Assembly (NCBI GenBank): GCA_037974965.1
Contig: JBBPFI010000004.1
Location: forward strand, 2,046,001-2,110,000
Source: Dacryopinax spathularia
Lineage: Eukaryota > Basidiomycota > Dacrymycetes > Dacrymycetales > Dacrymycetaceae
Length of the DNA stretch: 64,000 nucleotides
Direction: 5' to 3'
A program made the translations under genes and the position numbers. Each line of letters starts with the position of its first letter. Position 1 is the stretch's first letter. The notes below the pieces were generated by a model. The model saw nothing but the letters and a program-made list of their open reading frames with translations. It was not told where the DNA came from and did not search any database. Below, piece after piece: positions 13,974 to 26,879 of this stretch.

Positions 13974-15865
13974 GGAGTGTCTAGATTGTGCCAAAGCGTA
14001 GATGTATTTGGATATGATGTGGACGTCTACTATAGATACCGTGTATCAGCGGCTTGTACTGTAGTGAATACGGAGAGCCTTTTCGTGTGAGCGGTCGCAT
14101 GTCGAGGAGTTCCTGGAGGCGCTGAAGTCTGTGGTCGAGGCGGGGATCGCCCAGGATTCCCCTTGACAGCCCTTGCTCCTGCTACTGTGACGACTGTTCA
14201 TTAGAAAATATTGTGTAACTGGTCCGACAGAAGACCGCACTATTTCCTGCATGCTCTATACTACTGTAATACCCGCATGAAAAAGATCGCTCAATTCAAC
14301 TTGGAAGACTAGATAGGTGCGAGCAAGATTGCGGAAGGGTCAAGGGAGGTTAAACGGGGGTTGATGATGCTCTTTCGATGTAAGATTCTCGAGCGCAATT
14401 AACTGCAGTTGACAGTGACCCAGACACTGCTGGAGACAACTCAGCCTCAGAGGACACAAGCTGCCCGGATCGCCCAGCCTCAGACAACCCTAACCAGCCA
14501 ATGCTGGTGCGGCCTCATCCAGCACGCCGCCCTGGCCCATCCCACCTTCAACTGAGGGGATGGAACAGCCTGGGCAAGACCATTTCAACTTGGGTCGCAA
14601 GCCTGAACCAAGAACGGTAGGGGCGGAGGAGGACATCCGAAAACAAGGGAGGAGCAATTGGCCCGGCAAAGGCAGCAGGACATAAGGGGAGTGGCTCGAA
14701 GGGAAAGGCAGATGTCCACACCTCGCCACCACCACCACCAACCAGAGGAACGATGCTCTCTACAACCTCCACCCCTCCCTCCCCAGCTACCACCAACAAC
14801 CCCACCGTCATCGCCGCTACCTCCGCCTCCGCCTCAACACCAACCATCTCCAACGGCCAACCCCCCTCCGCATCCCGTTCCGGTTCGAAAGGGGAGGGCA
14901 TCATGAGGAATATCGACCGTTATTGCTGGCGGAATCCCGATATTATGTAATAGATTGATGGGTTGAGCTGTCTGATTGGGAACACCTGCCTTGGAATTTA
15001 GGTCTTGTACTCTATGTCCGGGATTGGAAGCATGCCAGGCCAAGGTTCATTCCTTTAGCGTGTCATCCATTGAAGCTGGTGCATATCGGCCATCCGGTAA
15101 GGTGACACGTCCTCCGGCATTGGTAAGGTATCCCTTTTGGATATGTTCCTCAAGGTCACTGCAGTCTTGGATGAGGTGATTGGTGTGGCCACACCATAGA
15201 CAGCGCTGGTTACGGTTTATCGGGTTTCTGCCAATTCCAGATTCAGTCATATGGGGAGGCGGCTGCTGCTGAAATGTCTGTTGGTAGGGAGGATTATAGT
15301 GCTGTTGCTGCTGGTTTCGTGCGATATCATCCATTCTCCCCTCTAGCCGTGCCATTAAGGAGCATAGGAACGTTCGGATTGGATCATCAGGAAGAAGGTT
15401 TTAGACATCCAACAGTGCGCATACGACGGCAGCGCACCCAAACATCGGTGACAGTAGTTTTTCCGACGGCACGCTGACATCCCTGAATATTTCAGGACCC
15501 CGGACAGTCCTAGTGAGCGCCAATTCTGTGTTTCTTGACTTTTGGCTCCGCGACCAGGTTGGGGCTTCGTCCTTCTTCGATCCTTATCGACGTGCTGTGA
15601 CTGGCTCTATTGTTATCATGAAACCGCAAAGAAACTCTGGTACGGATGGAGTATTCTGACGGGACGTCACTGCTGTCGATCGATGTGGACCTCGCCAATC
15701 TCTGCAGCGTGCCTCTTGGTATGCGAACAGAACCTTGGGGCAGTTTCGTGCGTGTGTGGATGCAGGTTCAGAAATGGCAAGATATCCAGTCATCCCATCA
15801 CCTAGCCAGCAGTGCAAACGCACCTGCATCCCTCTTTTTGCCGCACGACTCCTTCCAGCGCATCC
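13974..15865. other. Intergenic between OPT gene and nitrate reductase
   Basis: A 1.9 kb spacer holding the OPT 3' end, a Gag-like fossil fragment (entered separately) and the nitrate reductase promoter. The segment 14490-14905 is purine/pyrimidine-skewed and gives low-complexity open frames on both strands that I do not believe are genes. Confidence 0.5.
15047..15355 (-). mobile_element. Fossil retroelement Gag-like fragment with CCHC zinc knuckle
   Basis: A 102-residue frame with a glutamine-rich stretch, then a CX2CX4HX4C zinc knuckle (CLWCGHTNHLIQDC). This fits the nucleocapsid part of an LTR-retroelement Gag. No polymerase, integrase or LTR is recognised next to it, so it is a broken, isolated remnant. 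Its age cannot be judged from one copy. A cellular CCHC protein fragment is the alternative. Confidence 0.45.
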
Positions 15866-18800
15866 ATGTCTTCAGGCAGTCAAAATAGTCCCACCTCCAG
15901 TTATTCCGACTTGAGCGAAGAAAGAGCTGGGTCGACCTCATCCGCGATATCCTCGGCAATCTCTGTCTCCAAAGGGCAAGCGAAGATACAGGATGGGCTG
16001 CATCAGGAGGCAGGGGTGGGCCGTCTAGCTCTGCCAGAGGACTTTCCGCCCGTCCCTTCATCGACTGGCGCTGCGTCCGTAGACGAAAAGGACATCAACA
16101 CTCCGGACAACTGGGTCAAGAGGGTCAGCACTTCCAACTGTCGCATGCACTACCCTGACGGCTAGTAGGACCCGCGACTTGTCCGCTTGACTGGCGTGCA
16201 CCCCTTCAACTGTGAAGCAAGGTTAAACGACTTATTTGACGCTGTTCGTATCTATCCTTTGAATATCCGCTTTTCGACTCTGATGCAAGTCACAGGGTTT
16301 CTTGACTCCTGCCGAGCTGTTCTATGTAAGAAACCATGGGGCTGTACCGAGAGTCGATGAGCAGGCGTTGCGGAATTGGAAGATCCGGGTACATGGCCTC
16401 GTCGAGCGCGAGGTGGAAATGACCCTACCGTTCCTACGCGAGACCTTCGAAGTTGTCACTCTGCCGGTGACCTTCGTATGTGCTGGCAATCGGAGAAAGG
16501 AGCAGAATGTGGTTCGGAAAGGGCTTGGCTTCAACTGGGGAGCTGCTGGGGTTTCCACTGCATTGTTCACGGGCGTCTATTTGGCGGACATTCTCGAATA
16601 TGTCAAACCGAAACGGCCGAAGGCGAAGCATGTCATTTTTGAGGGAGCAGACGCCCTACCTAAGGGGCCGTACGGGACCTCGCAAAAGCTGTCCTGGGCT
16701 GCAAATCGAGAGAAGGGTATGCTCATCGCATGGGCAATGAATGGTGCACCCCTCGAACCGGACCATGGGTTCCCAGTTCGGGTTGTCATTCCAGGTACGC
16801 ATGTCGATCAAGAGTCCCAGGTGCCAATATATTTACTCGGTCTTGTAGGACAGATTGGCGGACGAAGCGTGAAATGGCTCACACGAATCGAGGTCAGCGA
16901 CCAAGAGAGCCAGCACTACCTTCACTTCTACGTGCGTTCTCATCTCACAAATAGGCCCCTCGTAGGCTAACATTCTTAACAGGACAATAAGGTCCTACCG
17001 ACCGAAGTGGGACCTGATCAAGCGAGATCAGAAGACAAATGGTGGAAGGATCCAAGGTGCGTATGCCATGCAGACATGCCGAAAGCCGTGCTGATACGCC
17101 GATTGAGATACCTAATAAACGATTTGAATGTCAACTCCGCTATCGCTAAACCCGATCATGACGAAGTTCTACCGCTGACAACGGAAGAGGCTGCCTACAC
17201 CGAGCTGCCTGCTGGCGAAGCCCCCCGAAATCACTATACCATTAAAGGCTACGCCTATGCCGGAGGTGGTCGGCGCATTACCCGTGTGGAAATTTCGCTT
17301 GATCACGGCGATAGCTGGCAGTTGGCAACCATCCACTACCCAGAAGATCTCTACCGCAACCTCTGCCACGAGGATCCTGTTTACGGTCGACTGGATCTCA
17401 CCGAAACGGATGCCTGTTTTTGTTGGTGCTTCTGGTCCTATGAAGTTCCAGTTGGTCTCCTTGCAGTTTCTCATTCCATCTCGGTGCGGGCGATGGATGA
17501 GTCGCTGGCTTTACAACCCCGGGATATGTACTGGAAGTGAGTATGTCCTTGCCCAAGCACGACATATATGCTCACGGCCCATAGCGCGATGAGCATGATG
17601 AAGTGAGTGCATCGTCTTGGTGGGAGGCATCGTATTTATGAGCTGCAGTAATTGGTGGTTCCGAGTTGCGATACACAAGGAAGAAGGAGCAGATGGCACC
17701 TTTCTGCGGTTCGAACACCCTACTCTGGCTGGAGTGGCCAGCGGTGGATGGATGGAGCGAATGAAGGATGCCGGAGAAGACCTGCTCAGACCCAACTTCG
17801 GTCCAAAGCACCCCGATGTACCTCTATCCTCGCAGATGGAGAAGAAAGTCGAGGTCTCCATGATTAAAGAAGGCGTCACTCGTCTGATCACGAAAGCTGA
17901 GCTGGAGGCGCACAATCAGGCGGACGAGCCATGGTTCGTCGTCAGAGGAGAAGTGTACGATGGAAAGCCTTTTCTGGAACAACACCCTGGTGGTCCGGAG
18001 TCCATTCAGCTTGTTGCAGGACAAGATGCAACGGAGGATTTCTTGGCCATCCATTCTTCCGATGCAAAGTTGCAGCTCTCTCAGGTATGTCAACCGCTGG
18101 ACTCACCACCCCACCTAATGAGATATCAGTTCCATATCGGTACACTCGTATCGAATGACGGAGAAGAAGACAGTGTGGTTCCTGGTGATGAAGAGGAAGC
18201 AATTGATGATGTATTCCTGAACAAGACCAAATGGAAGCCGGTCAAGCTCGTCCGCGTGACTGAGACATCTCATGACTCAAGAATCTATCGATTTGCGCTC
18301 CAAACACCTGAGCAGCGACTGGGACTGCCGGTCGGTCAACATGTTTTCGTTCGGCTCCGTCGCAAAGATACCGGCGAACTTGTTCAGCGGGCATATACCC
18401 CGGTGTCTCTGCAGGAGGCGAAGGGACATATCGATCTGCTCATCAAGTTCGTCCATCTTAGTCTGTGGCGATTATGCCTGCTTACTGAACATGGACAATA
18501 GACTGTATCTTCCAAACGAAACCTTCCCAATTGGGGGCAAGATGACTATGGGTTTCAACCAGCTTGAAATAGGGGACATCGTGGAAATGAAGGGGCCATT
18601 GGGGTCATTCATCTGGCTGGGCAGAGGAGAGGTCGTTTGGCGTGGCATGCAGCGCAAGGTCAGGAACCTGGGCTTGATATGCGGTGGCAGCGGTAAGCTG
18701 GCTTATACTAAGCCGCATCACGGAATCTAAACCTGTCCTAAGGTATAACTCCTATTTTGCAAGTCCTGCGAAGTGTCTTGCATGATGAGGACGACAGCGA

Positions 18801-19110
18801 AACTCGACTGTGGATGCTTAATGCCAACAAGACTGAACACGACATTCTCTTACGTGATGAACTTAACGAACTCGCCCGAAAGCATGGCGAGACGCGCTTC
18901 AAACTCCATCATACTCTCGGCATAGTGCCGGCCGTCTGGCCATACAGCCGCGGTCGGATCACCGACGACATGCTGCGGAGCCACATGCCTCCACCTTCGG
19001 ACGACGCCCTCATACTGGTCTGTGGGCCCGAACCAATGATCAAGTATACGGTGGAGCCAGGGCTGCAACGCCTTGGATGGGATACGGCGAAGCACTTAGT
19101 TATATTTTAG
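15866..19110 (+). CDS. Assimilatory nitrate reductase, NAD(P)H type
   Basis: Cytosolic molybdoenzyme reducing nitrate to nitrite, first step of nitrate assimilation. Eleven exons: 15866-16123, 16169-16243, 16296-16794, 16849-16931, 16983-17056, 17108-17536, 17585-17602 (18 nt), 17649-18084, 18130-18446, 18502-18692 and 18743-19110; 915 aa. Domains in order: Ser-rich N-terminus, sulfite-oxidase-type molybdopterin domain with the molybdenum cysteine in VTFVCAGNRRKEQN, dimerisation domain ending NNWWFRV, cytochrome b5 domain with heme ligand in LEQHPGGPESI, then FAD (QRAYTPVS) and pyridine-nucleotide domains (GSGITPILQV, VCGPEPMI). An upstream in-frame ATG at 15812 exists; 15866 is chosen because the added residues show no conservation cue. 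Fungal orthologs are called niaD or NIA1. It converges on the nitrate transporter gene. Confidence 0.95.
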
Positions 19111-19442
19111 CGCTAGAGAGGACCCTACAAGGGAGAACCTCATGTAGCTATGATGGTTCGAGCGCATGGCCACAATATGGGAGGGCGGAAAATAAGAAGA
19201 CGGCTCTGCCCTCGTGCCTTTTAGAGGTCGCATTGTTTCGGGGTAGCGAGAAACCAACCGCATCTTTTAGGGTAAAAGGCCGTGCTAGCGCAAACTGTCA
19301 TAGGACATATCTATCCATAAATCAACTACGCGCGATTCCGCTTCCCAAGAATCCAATACAAACTAACAGTACAGTACAATGCCAACGAGCGATTTGCACA
19401 CAAGTATAGTATTGGTCGCATTGCGATCATTGAGGAGCTAGC
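19111..19442. terminator. Convergent 3' region, nitrate reductase / nitrate transporter
   Basis: A 332 bp gap between two facing stop codons. It must carry both 3' untranslated regions and polyadenylation signals. No gene or repeat is seen. Confidence 0.5.
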
Positions 19443-21233
19443 TCAATACTTGGGAACAGGGATGAAGCAGAGCAAAGCATTGACGCCCTAGTACGGTTAG
19501 TCAGTTCTGCGCGTGTTCGAGGGTTGCGTAACGCTTACCATTGCTAGCACCCCGGTTATCCACATGGCCTTGCCAAAAGGCCTTGGTTGATAGAGATAAA
19601 TCAAGTTCATGAAGACACCGCCGAGGTTTCCCATGCTGCCAACGATGCCGGACATGACGCCGTTCGAATACGGGTTGCAATGTGGAACGAGAGCGAAGTT
19701 GGCACCGTTGCCCATCTCATTGAAGATGGCACAGATCACGAGGATGACCATGATCGGTCCGATGCTCGGGTTTCCGTTCGCCATGTAGAGTCCCCATGCC
19801 AATGCCATGATACCTTGCATGAAACCACAAGCAAGGGTAAGATATTTCTTCCCCGGTACTCCCCACTTCCGATAAACACGATCGGCGAGGAAGCCACCGA
19901 AGGGTCGCGTGAATAGATTCAGCAGCCCGAAGAGAGCCGTAAGCTGGAAATACGGATTAGTCTCAGCACGTGCAAAAGCCCTTCGCCACTCACATATCCT
20001 GATTTTGTCTGGCCGTAGCTGGGGAATAGACCGAAGAGAACATTGGCGAAATTTCCATCCACCGACAACTCGAAGCCAAACGTGGTGAGGTATGCAAGGG
20101 AAGGGAGCCAAGTGAGAGGACTGATAAGGACCTGGATCGCACCCGCAGTCGTGAGCGTCTCGTTCACAGCGACATCAACCTCGGATGTGACATCTACAGT
20201 ACAGTCAGTCTACGGCAACTTACGGTTAGTTAGAAATGATCGTACTCTGTTCGAGTTCAGCCTCATCTTCCTCCACCGGTTTTACAGCCATGCTTGCTTG
20301 AGCCCGCTTTTCTTCCTCTTTCTGCTGTGCCGCCTTCTCCTCGTCGTGACTCACGTGGACCTCGTGACCACGAGCGACGGCGAGCGCCGTAGCCGGAAGG
20401 TTATGTCTCATGCTCCACTTTCCAGCCGGATGGTCGGTGCCAAAGATTAGAACCAGCGCAGCCGTAAAGAGCAGAATCGGTACGGGAACTATGGCGAAAG
20501 CCGCGCGCCATGCAACATGAGGAGTCATGTGATCGGCTAGAAGGTTGTTGTAGAGCGCGACCATGATGACGAAGGTGATGCCACCACCCATGTTGCCCCA
20601 TCCGCCGACCAGCGCGTTAGCAGCACCCACGACGTTCTTGTCGAAGAAAGCGGTGGTCCACGCTTGACAAGGGACGAAAGTGCCGCCAAGGATACCAATG
20701 AAAAAACGCAGCACGTATAGGGTGCCGGCGTCTTTTGCTGTGCCGGCCAAGCCGGAGGGAATAGCTCCGAGGATGAGTAGCGCTGCCATCACTTTGCGGG
20801 GACCGAATCGGTCGACGAGTGGCCCGACGGCAACGCGGACGATGAAGGTAGCGCATAGAGCAGTGATGTTGGAGTTGGCGACTTGCGCGGCGGTAAGATG
20901 GAGGTCACTGCGAATGGCCTCTGGGATCAAAGGCGGAAAGGCGAACCAAGATAAGCTGTAGGATGTCCTTCAGTTTCATTTGATAGAAGTGGCAGACAAT
21001 GCTTACAACGCGACAAAGAAGCCGAGCCATGAAAGGTGAAAGTTGCGAGCGTAAGGATTACGCAGGTTGAATATAGGGAGTGTATATGATTTCAGGTTGA
21101 CTGGGTTGAGAACCGGGTCGCTCCAGAGACTCGACCACGTGAAGGCTGGTACGGTGCGCGAAATGCTGGCATGCTTGGTAAGGGGATGGGTCTGCATGTT
21201 GGAGGTCTCCCTGGAGACGGCGATGCTGGACAT
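19443..21233 (-). CDS. High-affinity nitrate/nitrite transporter (MFS, NNP family)
   Basis: Plasma-membrane transporter of the nitrate-nitrite porter family, the importer for this pathway (orthologs crnA/nrtA). Five minus-strand exons, 21233-21007, 20955-20246, 20193-19994, 19943-19539 and 19487-19443, give 528 aa. It has about twelve membrane segments and two nitrate-signature-like glycine-rich stretches: ALVGGWGNMGGGITF in the first half and NGVMSGIVGSMGNLGGVF in the second. The MFS loop motif GPLVDRFGPRK is clear. The long charged central loop typical of fungal nitrate transporters is present (KAAQQKEEEKRAQ). The gene sits between nitrate reductase and nitrite reductase and is divergent from the latter. 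Confidence 0.95.
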
Positions 21234-22631
21234 GATTCTGATTTATACGTTTCTTTCTTGAGCCGAGCTAGCAGCTGCAGATCGAACACCGCTGTTGATG
21301 TCCTATATCTTAGCGGATCGCGGTGGACCCGAGGGACGATCGAGACGTTCTGAAGATGCGGAGAATCTTATCGTAGCGAGGTTTGCTATAGACGGTATCG
21401 GAGACGAGAAGCGATAGCAGTTCCGACGGCGTAGAGTACCACCACCCGTCACCAGCAGCCTCAAGATGGACGTGAAGAAAGACAGTCGCTATCTTGGACG
21501 CTGATAGCGTGCAGGCCAAGATGAGCAAGGGAATGTGGAGTGGGATCGAGTGGCACTCTGATAGGCACCCTTGGACCGTTGTGAGGTCTCCCAGCCTTGC
21601 TGGCCAGTTCGGAGCCATCCTTTATGGAAGGACAGGGCTTGTTCTGACGCCTGATACGCGTCTATAAGTAGAGACACAAAGTAGCGAACGTACCATGTGG
21701 AATGCGCGCTTATTCCAAGCGCTGTAAGGTGCGGAAGCCATATAAAACGTCGACAGGAAGGCCAAAAGACTCCCTAAGCCAACTGGCTGTCCAACGATTC
21801 GTCTTGAAGGTTCAGCCCAAAGGTTTCACTTAGCCGTTCCAACGTATTCCGTCCTTCCGTGATCGGAGACGGAAGAGACAGTGGCGCCGAACCAGTGGAC
21901 TCGTGTTAGGTCATAGATAAGAGTATTCTGCCCAGACGGCTGCTTCGGTTGAGAGACTTGCATCAGATTACTGGCGATACTAGCAACGGTCTGCTCGAAG
22001 TATCCCTGAAGTTTGCAGGTTCGGTACTACGTCATAGACAAAGCGGTTTACGTGAAACCAATCAAGTACTTGCGGGGTGCAGCGGGGAGATGAAAGACAT
22101 CGATCTGGTAGGGTTACTGAGTGCCAGATAAAGGAAGAGTGAACACAAAACTCGTAAAAAGGTATGATTCGATAAGCACGACATGTTCAGGGGTCCTCGA
22201 GAACGCGTCGTTGCGCGCCTGTTTCCAGAGTGCCGCGATAAGGACTGGCAACACGCGTTCCTCTATGGACAGCTGCTCCTGCGCCTCTCGATCTCCTCGA
22301 ATCCGAATTAAGAAAGAGACTCCTCATTGGCGAAGAATGTGGACGAATCGAAGCGCTTCGAATTTGAAGATATGCATCGGATGCACTGTGAAGTGACCTC
22401 ATCTGCTGGGCGTTGAGTGGCCCTGATGGCCCAGGACTGTACCCCTGTATCGCGAGAGTGGGCTCCTCGGAATCAGCGACTCTGCACCTCAAAACGTGAG
22501 ATACCGTACCCTCAGCCTATCTGGCGCTGCTAGAGACGCCGCTCCAGCATCCATCCAGCCTTTGCTCTTGCTTCGGACTCCTGCCTGACTGTCTGAGTGA
22601 GCGGGCGGCACTTTGACCGTCTACTACTACC
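21234..22631. promoter_or_regulatory. Divergent promoter, nitrate transporter / nitrite reductase
   Basis: A 1.4 kb gap between outward-facing start codons. GATA-factor core motifs seen directly: GATAAG at 21916-21921, 22171-22176 and 22237-22242, GATAAA at 22127-22132, and CTTATC (reverse) at 21367-21372. AreA/Nit2-type GATA activators are known to bind such sites and drive nitrate genes in other fungi. A role for these particular sites is inferred. No gene is supported inside. Confidence 0.55.
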
Positions 22632-25600
22632 ATGGCTCCTGTTGCGACCGAGCAGTCAACAGGTATGGAGCCTGCGCCCTTAGAGCGTAGAACCATCTTT
22701 GTGGTCGGGTTGGGAATGGTGGGGATAGGTGCGTTATCGCCACTGTGAAAGAGACCGCATCTGAGCAGTCGTAACAGCCTTCATCGAGAAGATGCTCAAT
22801 CTGGACGAGCAGAAGAAGTACAGAATCATAACTTGCGGAGAGGAGACGCACTATGCGTACAACCGCGTGGGGTTGACGGAGTACTTTCAGCATCGCTCCG
22901 TTGCCGAGCTCTACCTGAATAGTCGTACGTGTCATCCTCAAGCACTCAATATAAAGCACTGAGAAGATATGTGCAGCCGAATGGTATTCAAAGCAGGACC
23001 CTGACCATTTCATGTTCTACACGGGGGAAAGCGTAACCGAACTCCATCCGGACCAGAAGCTCGTAAAGACCAGCAAGGGCCGGACGTTCTCCTACGACAT
23101 CTGTGTCCTCGCTACCGGTTCCCATGCAGCATATCCATCGTACATGCCGGCTGAACGGGCAGCCAAAACCAATGGCACGTTCGTCTATCGGAATGTTGCC
23201 GATCTGGAGAAGATCATCGACTACGCTGATCGGCCCGATGTGACTGGAGGGAGGGCGATCGTTGTCGGTGGTGGTCTCCTTGGCCTCGAAGCCGCGAAAG
23301 CGGTATACGATCTGCCCACGATTCCGAATGTTACCATCATAAATCGAAGCGGATATCCTCTGTCGCGTCAACTGGATGCAGAAGCAGGCGAGATGGTGCA
23401 ACGCCGCATCGAAGCCCTCGGTGTACAGTGCCTCACGAATATCGGTGTCGAGAAGGTCAACGTGAGGCTTGACGCAAACGGAGACCCTGTTGTGGACGAA
23501 GAGGGAAAAGAGACCTTCGCTGGTTTCGATCTTACCGATGGCACTCGCATCGATGCAGAGCTAGTTATCTTCTCCGTTGGCATTAGTCCGCGTGATGAGC
23601 TTGCTCGGGAAGCGGGTATCGATTGTGCCAAGAAGGGTGGAATCGTTGTCGGCGACGACCTGCAGACGAGCGCAAAGGATGTTTATGCGATTGGAGAGTG
23701 CGCGAGTTGGAGAGGCAACACTTATGGTCTCATCGCACCTGGCAGTGAGTAGAACTCTCTATGGAGCTGGAAGCTGGTTCTGATCAAGAAATTCAGTCGA
23801 GATGGCGGACATCCTCTCCTTCAACTTGACTCAGACCGAAACGGACGTAGGCACGTACTCACCAAGAAGGATGAACAATCCCGATCTTTCCACGAAGCTC
23901 AAGCTTATGGGAGTGGACGTAAGTATCCTTGCGGTCCGCCTCAATACAATCTGGCTGAATACTCATGAAGGTCGCCTCATTCGGGGATTATTTCGCGGAC
24001 ATCCGAGCGAAAGAGCGCCTGGCGAAGGAGCAAGAACTTAAAGTGAAGAAAGCGTCTGCTGCAATCTTACCGCCGATTCCTCTCGGCGAACCTCCTAAAC
24101 TTCCACCGGCCATTCAGGTGGTGAGTGAACCACCTAAGCCAGGCGATGCCTTCATCAGGGAGGAATTGAAGGCCGTGCCGCCGGAATCGGCGGATGACAA
24201 TGCTGCTTCCGGGAGCTTGAAGGTGGCAAATGGGAATGGTGACGGTGCTACAACGCCGAGGAAGAGGCATCATCGGCGCAATCCCACTGCTCAAGATGAG
24301 CCTATCAAATGCTTGACATACAAGGACCCGTTCGGGTCTGTGTACAAGAAGTGGGTGGTTCTCCTTGGCAAATATCGTGTCCCTAACACGGGGCAGATAT
24401 ATCTTTACGGCTGACGGGAAGTACCTTCTGGGAGGAATGATGATTGGGGATGTGGGCGATTACGTGAAGCTGGTGTCCATCGTCAAGAAGAAGGTAAGCA
24501 CTTGACCCGCTGCTAACCCGTATCACGCATTGACTGTGTCGTAGAAAGCGTTGGAGGTCCCGCCGTCCGACTTCATTATAGGCGCAAAGGCCAAAGGTGA
24601 CGATGACGGAGCGGACTTGGATGACGATGTCGTCGTTTGCAGCTGTCATGTGAGTCGGCGGTCTATAATGAGACGCATCTTCTCATTCGGATACAGGGTG
24701 TGACCAAGGCGAGCATCGCCAAAGCTGTGGGGGAAGGTGTGAACGATATCGGCGGGCTCAAGCTGAAGACAAAGGCTGGAACGGGCTGCGGTGGATGTCT
24801 TCCGCTGGTTACGAACATCCTCAAGGCAGAGATGAAGAAAGCGGGGCAGGAGCTGAGTAACAACCTGTGCACCCACTTTGCGATGTCTCGCGCCGATCTC
24901 TTCAATGTTGTGAAGTAGGTCGCTTCGGTACTTGCATGGGTAATGATGCTGATCTATTCATTAGGATCAAGAAGCTGCACACCTTCACCGAAATCATGGA
25001 GCAGTGCGGCGTCAAACCGGATGCTGTGGGCTGCGAGATTTGCAAGCCTACTATTGGCAGTATTCTTTCATCCCTTTGGGCGGAGCATATCATGAATCCT
25101 GTGCATCACCAGAACCAAGACACCAACGATCGGTACGTGGGAATTCATGCTTGAACGTATTGGTCATTCATGCATGTCATCTAGTTTCATGGCCAACATC
25201 CAACGAAATGGAACGTTCTCCGTCATCCCAAGAATTGCCGCCGGAGAGATCACACCCGAGAAACTGATTGTGATAGGCCAGGTGGCTCAGAAATGTGAGG
25301 ATAGCAAACCATATCAGGAGGCTGCGCTGACAAAGCGGGTCAGACAAGCTGTATACTAAGATCACCGGCGGTCAGCGTATTGACATGTTCGGCGCAATGA
25401 AGCAAGATCTTCCTGATATTTGGGGTGAGCTTAACGCGGCGGGATTCGAAAGCGGGCACGCATACGGCAAGTCTCTGCGAACGGTGAAGAGCTGTGTAGG
25501 AACCACATGGTGTCGTTATGGTGTCGGAGACTCAGTCGGCTGTAAGTCCCAGTCGACTTTGAATTCACGGCCACCTCTGAATGAGAGTGCAGTGGCTATA

Positions 25601-26807
25601 GCTTTGGAAGAACGCTATAAAGGCATTCGCTCTCCGCACAAGATCAAGGGCGGTGTAAGTGGGTGCGTGCGGGAATGTGCAGAGGCACAGAACAAGGACT
25701 TCGGTTTGATTGGCACGGATAAGGGCTGGAATCGTATGTTGCCTTCAATTGACTGGATGCCAACAACTTATCCTGCATGCAGTCTTCATTTGCGGCAATG
25801 GTGGAGCTACTCCTCGGCATGCGACTCTATTTGCAACAGACATACCACCGTCAAAGGTCATTCGGATCATCGACCGTTTCATCATGTACTATATCTCGAC
25901 GGCAGATAAGCTGATGCGCACATCGCGCTGGCTCGAGCAGATGGAGGGTGGAATTGAGAAGCTGAAGAGAGTATTATTGGACGACGAGTTGGGGATTTGT
26001 GCTCAGCTCGAGAAGGACATGGACGAGCTGGTCGGTCGATATGAAGACGAGTGGGCGCGAGTGGTGCACGAACCCGAGCGAAGAAAGCAGTTCCGGCAAT
26101 TCGTCAACACCGACGCTCGGCAAGAGCAAATCGAGAAGATCCGCGAAAGAGGACAAGAGCGGCCGGCTGACTGGCCGAAGGCATTCCCAGGCGTAAAGTT
26201 CCACGAGGGCCAAGTCAAGACACCAAAGTCCGACTGGAAGTGGCGAAAGATGGCCACGGTTGACGACATGATGCCTACTCCAGCCGGGACCACCAGCGCT
26301 GCTGTGAAGTATGGCGACACGCCGATTGCCATCTACCACGTTCCGAAGAGGGGCTACTATGCCACTCAGCAAATGTGCCCACATCGCCGCGCTTTCGTGC
26401 TGGATCATGGGATTATTGGCGACGATCCGGACGGAAACCTGTATGTCTCCTGTGAGTGGCTCGTTATCGTGGCCTATCATTACGTTTTCTGACATGAACT
26501 AGGCCCGCTACACAAACGTAACTTCCTGCTAGAAGGTGGCGATTGCCTGAACGACTCGGACTACAAGATACTGTCCTTCGACGTCAAACAGGAAGGCGAC
26601 GATATTCTTCTTCTCCTGCCAGAATCGGACGAGCTTGATGAGGTCATTGGAAGCAGCAAGTGGATGGTCAGAAAAGCAACGGCTGAAGCGTATGACCGAG
26701 GAAGCGCGGGTGGGGTTGAGATTGTAGGACCTGACAGCGCACCAGCTAGGACGGAGGAAGCTGCCGCTCCGCAGGCTGCCTGTGGTAACCACAAGCTAGA
26801 TTGGTAA
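22632..26807 (+). CDS. Assimilatory nitrite reductase, NAD(P)H type
   Basis: Reduces nitrite to ammonium with six electrons; cytosolic siroheme and [4Fe-4S] enzyme (orthologs niiA, nit-6). Fourteen exons: 22632-22728, 22778-22924, 22977-23744, 23797-23918, 23971-24350, 24397-24493, 24545-24649, 24697-24914, 24965-25132, 25185-25294, 25344-25541, 25593-25733, 25783-26451, 26503-26807; 1174 aa. Order of domains: FAD/NAD(P)H oxidoreductase ([30 protein letters not shown]), BFD-like [2Fe-2S] domain (CSCHGVTKASI, GTGCGGC), siroheme/Fe-S half-domains with cluster cysteines in CVGTTWC and CVREC, and a C-terminal Rieske-type domain (CPHRRAF, CPLHKRNF). Size matches fungal nitrite reductases. No disruption is seen. 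Confidence 0.96.
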
Positions 26808-26879
26808 TCGCCTTTGCGGAAAGATCATCTTGTATCAGTAACATTACAGTTTGCTTACGTATCTAGTTATGTATCGGCC

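Noticed and set aside
14548-14904. A 118-codon minus-strand frame rich in Gly, Glu and Val
   Set aside because: Low-complexity product of a skewed-composition stretch; both strands give open frames there.
22632-26807. Horizontal transfer of the nitrate genes into this genome
   Set aside because: Intron density and donor sites (GTACGT, GTGAGT) match the neighbouring housekeeping genes, so nothing in the sequence itself points to a recent transfer.
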